From K189A clade bacterium (GTDB taxonomy: Bacteria > Pseudomonadota > Gammaproteobacteria > Pseudomonadales > Azotimanducaceae), in assembly GCA_902613475.1 (NCBI GenBank), contig CACMHG010000001.1, positions 1 through 64,000 of the forward strand: a stretch of 64,000 nucleotides of DNA, in the 5' to 3' direction. Below the pieces are notes generated by a model. It saw nothing but the letters and a program-made list of their open reading frames with translations. It searched no databases and had not been told where the DNA came from. This document shows positions 60,016 to 64,000 of the stretch, piece by piece (position 1 is the first letter of the stretch; the number at the start of each line of letters is the position of its first letter). The position numbers and the translations under genes are program-made.

Positions 60016-60786
60016 CTAGGTCATGTACGTGGCGACAAGCGAGCCGGTGACCAGGCCCCAGCCGTCAACCAGCACGAATAACAGCAGCTTGAATGGCATA
60101 GAAATCATCATGGGCGACAACATCATCATACCCATGGACATCAGTACGCTCGCCACCACCAAGTCAATGATGATGAACGGTATGTAAATCAGGAAACCAA
60201 TGGTGAAAGCGGTCTTTAGCTCCGATGTAATAAAGGCGGGCACTAAGACCGTCAAGGGCAGATCAGCGACGTCGTCTACCGGGTCGGTTTCAGACATTTC
60301 CATGAACAGAACCATGTCTTTTTCGCGGGTCTGGCCCAACATGAATTGCTGCAGGGGGATGCGCGCTCGGTCTAGCCCCTCTTCAAAGGTGATTTCCTCG
60401 TTTTGTACCGGCTCCAGCGCGTCATCGTAAATGCTCTGCAAAATAGGATTCATGATGAATAGGGTGAGAAACAGAGCAATTCCGACCAGTACCTGATTGG
60501 GCGGCGTTTGCGCCGTTCCCATGGCCTGTCTAAGCAATGACAGCACGATAATGATGCGAGTGAAGGAGGTCATGAGAATCAATATGGAGGGCAGCAGGCT
60601 CAGCAGGGTCATCACAATGATGAGCTGTAGCGACAGACTGTACTCTGTGCCGCCCTCATTTCCTTCCAACACCTTCAGCGCTGGGATGCCCTCAGCAAAA
60701 CCTGTCTGAGGTAACAAACAGCAAAGCCCGGTAATTACCAGAGCCATCAGCGTTCGTGCGCTAAAGTTTGTGCAGGTTTCTTTCAT
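60016..60786 (-). CDS. fliP: Flagellar export protein FliP
   Basis: The 256-residue protein has an N-terminal cleavable signal peptide (ending near TGFA-EG), as known for FliP, and four membrane helices. The hallmarks are SFTRIIIVLSLLRQAMGTAQTPPNQVLVGIALFLT and the C-terminal ASVLMSMGMMMLSPMMISMPFKLLLFVLVDGWGL. Upstream, where fliO should adjoin, a 1.3-kb gene in the opposite direction intervenes, so fliP may need its own promoter. No clear promoter could be recognised in 60787-60895, an AT-rich stretch. Confidence 0.96.
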   Translation of the reverse strand: MKETCTNFSARTLMALVITGLCCLLPQTGFAEGIPALKVLEGNEGGTEYSLSLQLIIVMTLLSLLPSILILMTSFTRIIIVLSLLRQAMGTAQTPPNQVLVGIALFLTLFIMNPILQSIYDDALEPVQNEEITFEEGLDRARIPLQQFMLGQTREKDMVLFMEMSETDPVDDVADLPLTVLVPAFITSELKTAFTIGFLIYIPFIIIDLVVASVLMSMGMMMLSPMMISMPFKLLLFVLVDGWGLVTGSLVATYMT

Positions 60787-60895
60787 GCGACCTTTCGTTA
60801 AGTCAGGCAGGGTTCTATAACCCTGGGGTTAATCGTTTCACATCACCTGTTAAGCAAAGTGCGTGCCACTTTAATTTATTAATAATTTCAATAGC

Positions 60896-61084
60896 TTAGG
60901 CGGATATGGCGATTTTTTGCCGCTGCTGGGCTGAATTTGGCCCTTTGCCGATTGTTTTTGTCGGTTTCTCGACAGCGGTTTTCAGCTGAGGCTTTTTGGA
61001 GTCGCTTTTGAGCACGATTTCACTACCATGCAAACTGTCTACCAAAAAGTAACAATGATAAGGTTCGCCTTTGTACAAAAACAC
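60896..61084 (-). CDS. Possible small hypothetical protein
   Basis: In the 362-base interval between fliP and the transglycosylase gene, a 62-residue frame from a GTG at 61084 reads FLYKGEPYHCYFLVDSLHGS and ends with a lysine-rich tail (KKPQLKTAVEKPTKTIGKG, then NSAQQRQKIAISA). The composition is protein-like rather than random, but no Shine-Dalgarno is evident and no family is recognised. The frame stays open further upstream only as the shadow of the opposite gene. It would be divergent from the transglycosylase and could be co-transcribed with fliP. Confidence 0.3.
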   Translation of the reverse strand: MFLYKGEPYHCYFLVDSLHGSEIVLKSDSKKPQLKTAVEKPTKTIGKGPNSAQQRQKIAISA

Positions 61085-61148
61085 TTGGGGTATGAGGACA
61101 TCAGCGCGGTGCGTAACCGCCGTGATCCTGCATTGCAGGACCTGTTGG

Positions 61149-62447
61149 GTGCACGGATGTTCGGCTATCCTACTGATGCTTGTCACAACGATCAGCATTG
61201 CTGAGACAACTGACCCTCTACCCGGCAATAACCCGCCCGCTGACGCTCCCTCTTCAGCGGAGGGCGTAGGAGCAGGGGGAGCGGAAGGGACGGGGCAAAG
61301 TGAAGAACCCATAGCGGTCGACCTCGACATACCACCGGGTCTTGCAGAATTTCTGGATGAAAAGTATCCCGAACAATCCCCCGCTCAAAGGACAGCCGAA
61401 AACGCCGCTGCCGCAGCGAGCCAAGCTGCAAACGACACAGCGCTGAACAACTCCCCAGCGTCACCCAATATCGAGCCGCCAGGGGTTAGTGAAAACGCTG
61501 AGACATCAGTACCAGGATCCTCTGGAGTGGCACAGTCGCCCAGCCAAGCCTCCCAGAACCTTAGCTCAGCGCCGATTCCGCAGCCTCTCCAAGAGTCCGA
61601 AGGCGAGGAGGCTCTGGAACCCGATGCCGCCACCTCCGCAATCACGGAATCGCCGACTCCGGTGAATTTGCCCAATTTGTCCACTCCGGATCCGGCAACA
61701 GTGGCTGGAGAGGACACCATCGACGACCCGATGGCCGCGTTGCCCTTTAGCGGTTGCTTCACCGCTGCTGCGGATAAGTACCAAATCGAAGAGGCGTTGC
61801 TCATGGGTATAGCCATTGTTGAAAGCAGCATGGATCCCGAGGCAATCTCCAGCTCTGATGCCCTAGGTCTGATGCAAATTAAATGGCCGATCACTGCAAA
61901 TCACTTAGGCATTACCGATCGACCGACACTGTTTGATCCTTGTACAAATATCGATGCCGGTGCCCGCTACCTACGCGAGCTACTCGACGATTTGGCTGGG
62001 TTTTCGCCAGAGCCACGTCGCAGGCTGGCGCTGGCCAGCTATCGTTTAGGCCCGAACGGCTTCGACCCAAATGTCCCTCTGCCCGCCAACGCGCAAGACT
62101 ACATAGAGAAAGTAACGGCCCAGGAGCGCCTGTTGAGCGCTCCGGCCCCAGAAAGGATTGTCACAACAGCAGGGCCAGTGCTGCCTTGTCTGGTCCAGAA
62201 TCTGCGTGGCTTAGCGATGACCACTCATGACCCAGCTCAAAGAAGCGTCCAAGTCGGCCAATGGCTAGATGCAAGGGGCGAAGGCTGCAGCGCCTTGGCA
62301 TTGATTCAAATTCGCAACAATCTGCCGGTTTGGCTGGGAACAGCGTTAACCCCAGAGCGCGCCACCCAGGTCACAGACCTGCTGGAGCAAGTGATCAACA
62401 CCACAGCCAACGTGGACACGCGACCCTCTCGACCACGGCCGCAGTAG
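61149..62447 (+). CDS. Periplasmic SLT-domain lytic transglycosylase
   Basis: The 432-residue protein has a signal peptide (HGCSAILLMLVTTISIAE), a long low-complexity Pro/Ser/Glu/Ala linker (about 20-195) and an SLT domain: FTAAADKYQIEEALLMGIAIVESSMDPEAISSSDALGLMQIK contains catalytic Glu225 (IVESSMD) and the GLMQI motif, then CTNIDAGARYLREL. It should cleave peptidoglycan strands in the periplasm. AGGA eight bases before GTG 61149 decides the start; ATG 61092 and TTG 61071 are alternatives. It is inserted between fliO and fliP on the opposite strand, hinting at a role in letting the flagellum through the wall. Confidence 0.85.
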   Translation: MHGCSAILLMLVTTISIAETTDPLPGNNPPADAPSSAEGVGAGGAEGTGQSEEPIAVDLDIPPGLAEFLDEKYPEQSPAQRTAENAAAAASQAANDTALNNSPASPNIEPPGVSENAETSVPGSSGVAQSPSQASQNLSSAPIPQPLQESEGEEALEPDAATSAITESPTPVNLPNLSTPDPATVAGEDTIDDPMAALPFSGCFTAAADKYQIEEALLMGIAIVESSMDPEAISSSDALGLMQIKWPITANHLGITDRPTLFDPCTNIDAGARYLRELLDDLAGFSPEPRRRLALASYRLGPNGFDPNVPLPANAQDYIEKVTAQERLLSAPAPERIVTTAGPVLPCLVQNLRGLAMTTHDPAQRSVQVGQWLDARGEGCSALALIQIRNNLPVWLGTALTPERATQVTDLLEQVINTTANVDTRPSRPRPQ

Positions 62448-62468
62448 CGTCAGTCTTCTTGGGGTAGA

Positions 62469-62849
62469 TTATTGAGGTTTTTTGGGCTGCATGAGCCGAC
62501 GGAGTTGGCCGGCAAACGATCCCTGGGAAGCATTTGAGTCTGTATCGACTGATGGAATCGCGGTCGCGTCTTCTTGGTCAGCGTGGGTGGTCTTATCGAT
62601 CTTTTGATTGTCGAGCAGAGTAATTTGCTGCGCGGCGACACCCAGAAGAAGGCGTTTGCCCTCATACTCGATGACATCCAGACGATGTTTAGGGCCGAGT
62701 CGAAGAGAGTTCACAACACGCAGGTTTTTGCCCTGCAGGGCCCCCATGCCAATGCCACGAGTGCGCACGAACCAAAGCGTTGCGAGCAACAATCCCAGCA
62801 CGAAAATGAAGCTGAGAACCGCCGAAAGCAGCGGTGATATATCCATCAA
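62469..62849 (-). CDS. fliO: Flagellar biosynthesis protein FliO
   Basis: The 126-residue protein has one N-terminal membrane helix (about 6-27) and a cytoplasmic part with LRVVNSLRLGPKHRLDVIEYEGKRLLLGVAAQQITLL, the FliO pattern. FliO assists assembly of the FliP ring. It begins directly after the fliN stop. Normally fliP follows within a few bases; here 1.7 kb separate them because of the inverted transglycosylase gene. Confidence 0.9.
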   Translation of the reverse strand: MMDISPLLSAVLSFIFVLGLLLATLWFVRTRGIGMGALQGKNLRVVNSLRLGPKHRLDVIEYEGKRLLLGVAAQQITLLDNQKIDKTTHADQEDATAIPSVDTDSNASQGSFAGQLRRLMQPKKPQ

Positions 62850-63194
62850 TTAAACTGGCTTCACGCGTTCGAGAGGCGCGACGATGTCAGTGACGCTGAT
62901 CCCAAGCTTATCACCCACGGCCACAATCTCGCCCTTGGCGATTACCGTGTCATTGATCTTCACCATCATAGGTTCACCCACACCTCTATCCAACTCCAGC
63001 ACGCTGCCCTGGGATATACGCATAAGATCTCTAAGCTTAAGCGTCGTGGTGCCCACCTCGACCGAGAGCGTGATTGGAATCGCGCGAATCACATCTTGAT
63101 TGATATTGCTTTCGACTGACTGATCGACAGCTTCCTCCATAGATTGTTCCGACTGCTGTTCCGCGTCTTGCCCGTTATCTTCCGTTTCGCTCAT
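62850..63194 (-). CDS. fliN: Flagellar motor switch protein FliN
   Basis: The 114-residue C-ring protein has an acidic N-terminus and the SpoA domain IPITLSVEVGTTTLKLRDLM, then QGSVLELDRGVGEPMMVKINDTVIAKGEIVAVGDKLGISVTDIV. It forms the lower C-ring with FliM and takes part in rotation switching. It is three bases after fliM and directly before fliO. Confidence 0.96.
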   Translation of the reverse strand: MSETEDNGQDAEQQSEQSMEEAVDQSVESNINQDVIRAIPITLSVEVGTTTLKLRDLMRISQGSVLELDRGVGEPMMVKINDTVIAKGEIVAVGDKLGISVTDIVAPLERVKPV

Positions 63195-63196
63195 GA

Positions 63197-64000
63197 CTAT
63201 TCCTCTGACATTACGCTTTCAACGATTTGCACCGCGATTTGGTTTCCCCGACTGCCGACGTCGACATTGAAAACTGGAAACCCGTTTATCGAAAACTCGG
63301 CGTGTTCTGACGGATGAATGGGCAACCAATCCCCCACTTTTAAATTCGACAGCTCATCTACCGATATCGAGAGCTCTACCGCCTTAACAACACCCTTGAC
63401 GGGGACGTCCTCTACACTGTCAGACAGTTTTGCACTCCAGCGCGCGTCGGATTCAGCGTCGCTACCGCTGGTCGTGATTCGCGTGCTCAACACTTCGCGC
63501 ACCTGTTTTAAGCTGGCATAGGGATAAATGATGTCGACAAAGCCAAGATCCTCACCATCTCCCTGAGTTTCAAAACGGTTCATGATCACCATCTCGTCAT
63601 CCGCAGCAATGTTGGCGAACACCGCACTGATCTCAGATGACGAAAGCGAGCATTCCACTTTCATAAAGGGCGCCCAAGCCTCCGACAGGGAGTGAAAAAT
63701 GACGCCGCGTATCTTGTCGATGACGGCGCTCTCTGTCGGTGTAAAAATACGACCCGCAGGCACCGATGTGAGCGACTTAGGTGAACCACCGAACCAGTTG
63801 TCAAGACAGCTGAATACCACTTGCGAGTGAATCACGACCAGACATTCGCCTCGCAGCGGATCGATTTTGGTGACGTTGACGGCCAAGGGTGGAGAGGTAC
63901 CCGAAACATAGTCCGCGTAGCGGATAATCTCGGTGCGAGCTGGCTGGAGTCGCGCGTTGTAGCGCAGCTCTTCCAGCATTCCAACGCGCATGAAGCGGTG
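63197..64000 (-). CDS. fliM: Flagellar motor switch protein FliM, partial
   Basis: The frame ends at 63197 and runs off the window end, leaving 267 C-terminal residues of a protein usually near 330. The visible part contains the middle domain (RVGMLEELRYNARLQPARTEIIRYADYVSG, FSCLDNWFGGSPKSL, PTESAVIDKIRGVIFHSLSEAWAPF) and the C-terminal SpoA domain (VELSISVDELSNLKVGDWLPI). FliM links CheY-P binding to C-ring switching; the CheY-binding N-terminus lies outside the window. Confidence 0.95.
   Translation of the reverse strand, partial: HRFMRVGMLEELRYNARLQPARTEIIRYADYVSGTSPPLAVNVTKIDPLRGECLVVIHSQVVFSCLDNWFGGSPKSLTSVPAGRIFTPTESAVIDKIRGVIFHSLSEAWAPFMKVECSLSSSEISAVFANIAADDEMVIMNRFETQGDGEDLGFVDIIYPYASLKQVREVLSTRITTSGSDAESDARWSAKLSDSVEDVPVKGVVKAVELSISVDELSNLKVGDWLPIHPSEHAEFSINGFPVFNVDVGSRGNQIAVQIVESVMSEE

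Overview
The window is a dense, housekeeping-rich stretch of a gammaproteobacterial chromosome with no rRNA, tRNA, insertion sequence, prophage or CRISPR array that I can see. Gene content and order resemble the Pseudomonas/Cellvibrio-type lineages: zapA-6S RNA-fau, ilvA/rpiA, gshB-tonB-yqgE-ruvX, yggS-proC-yggT-metX-metW-DUF4426-rdgB-hemW, ftsY-ftsE-ftsX-rpoH, radC/coaBC-algC-argB-slmA-pyrE-rph, yicC-gmk-rpoZ-spoT-ridA-recG and a single fli operon. SlmA, RpoH, ZapA and the MetX/MetW pair fit Gammaproteobacteria. Predicted habits are motile, ubiquinone-using and TRAP-transporter-bearing, probably a marine or aquatic heterotroph (inference).

Layout. 1-4.0 kb: end of zapA, the 6S RNA gene, formyl-THF cycloligase, peptide deformylase, then divergent ilvA and rpiA. 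4.2-11.8 kb: an AIM24-family protein and a minus-strand run transketolase-Pgk-aldolase-hydrolase-FAD oxidase (central carbon metabolism without gap or pyk). 11.9-14.7 kb: metK, metF and rsmE, with a perfect palindrome over the metF start. 14.7-24.6 kb: a lone ChpA/FimL-like gene at the place where Pseudomonas carries its Pil-Chp chemosensory cluster, then gshB-tonB-yqgE-ruvX-yggS-proC-yggT-metX-metW-DUF4426-rdgB-hemW, mostly overlapping by a few bases. 24.6-29.5 kb (minus): trmB, a DUF423 protein, rpoH (with a perfect CIRCE operator upstream), ftsX, ftsE, ftsY. 29.6-32.8 kb: rsmD, coaD, then mutM, rpmG, rpmB and radC on minus. 32.9-45.6 kb: coaBC, algC, argB, slmA, pyrE, rph, yicC, gmk, rpoZ, spoT, ridA, recG. 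45.6-54.3 kb: a dicarboxylate symporter, rubredoxin, ubiA, a TRAP transporter split around an enoyl-CoA hydratase, and uvrD. 54.3-64.0 kb: the flagellar export operon fliM-fliN-fliO...fliP-fliQ-fliR-flhB, broken by an inverted lytic transglycosylase gene and followed by three membrane-anchored genes I cannot name, one with a SPOR peptidoglycan-binding domain.

The most promising leads are: the trio of uncharacterised envelope genes attached to flhB together with the SLT transglycosylase inserted in the same operon (a possible flagellum-cell wall module); the NPQH form of the FlhB autocleavage motif; the CIRCE operator in front of rpoH; an apparent ATC start codon for rpiA; and the palindrome/minimal upstream ORF at metF.
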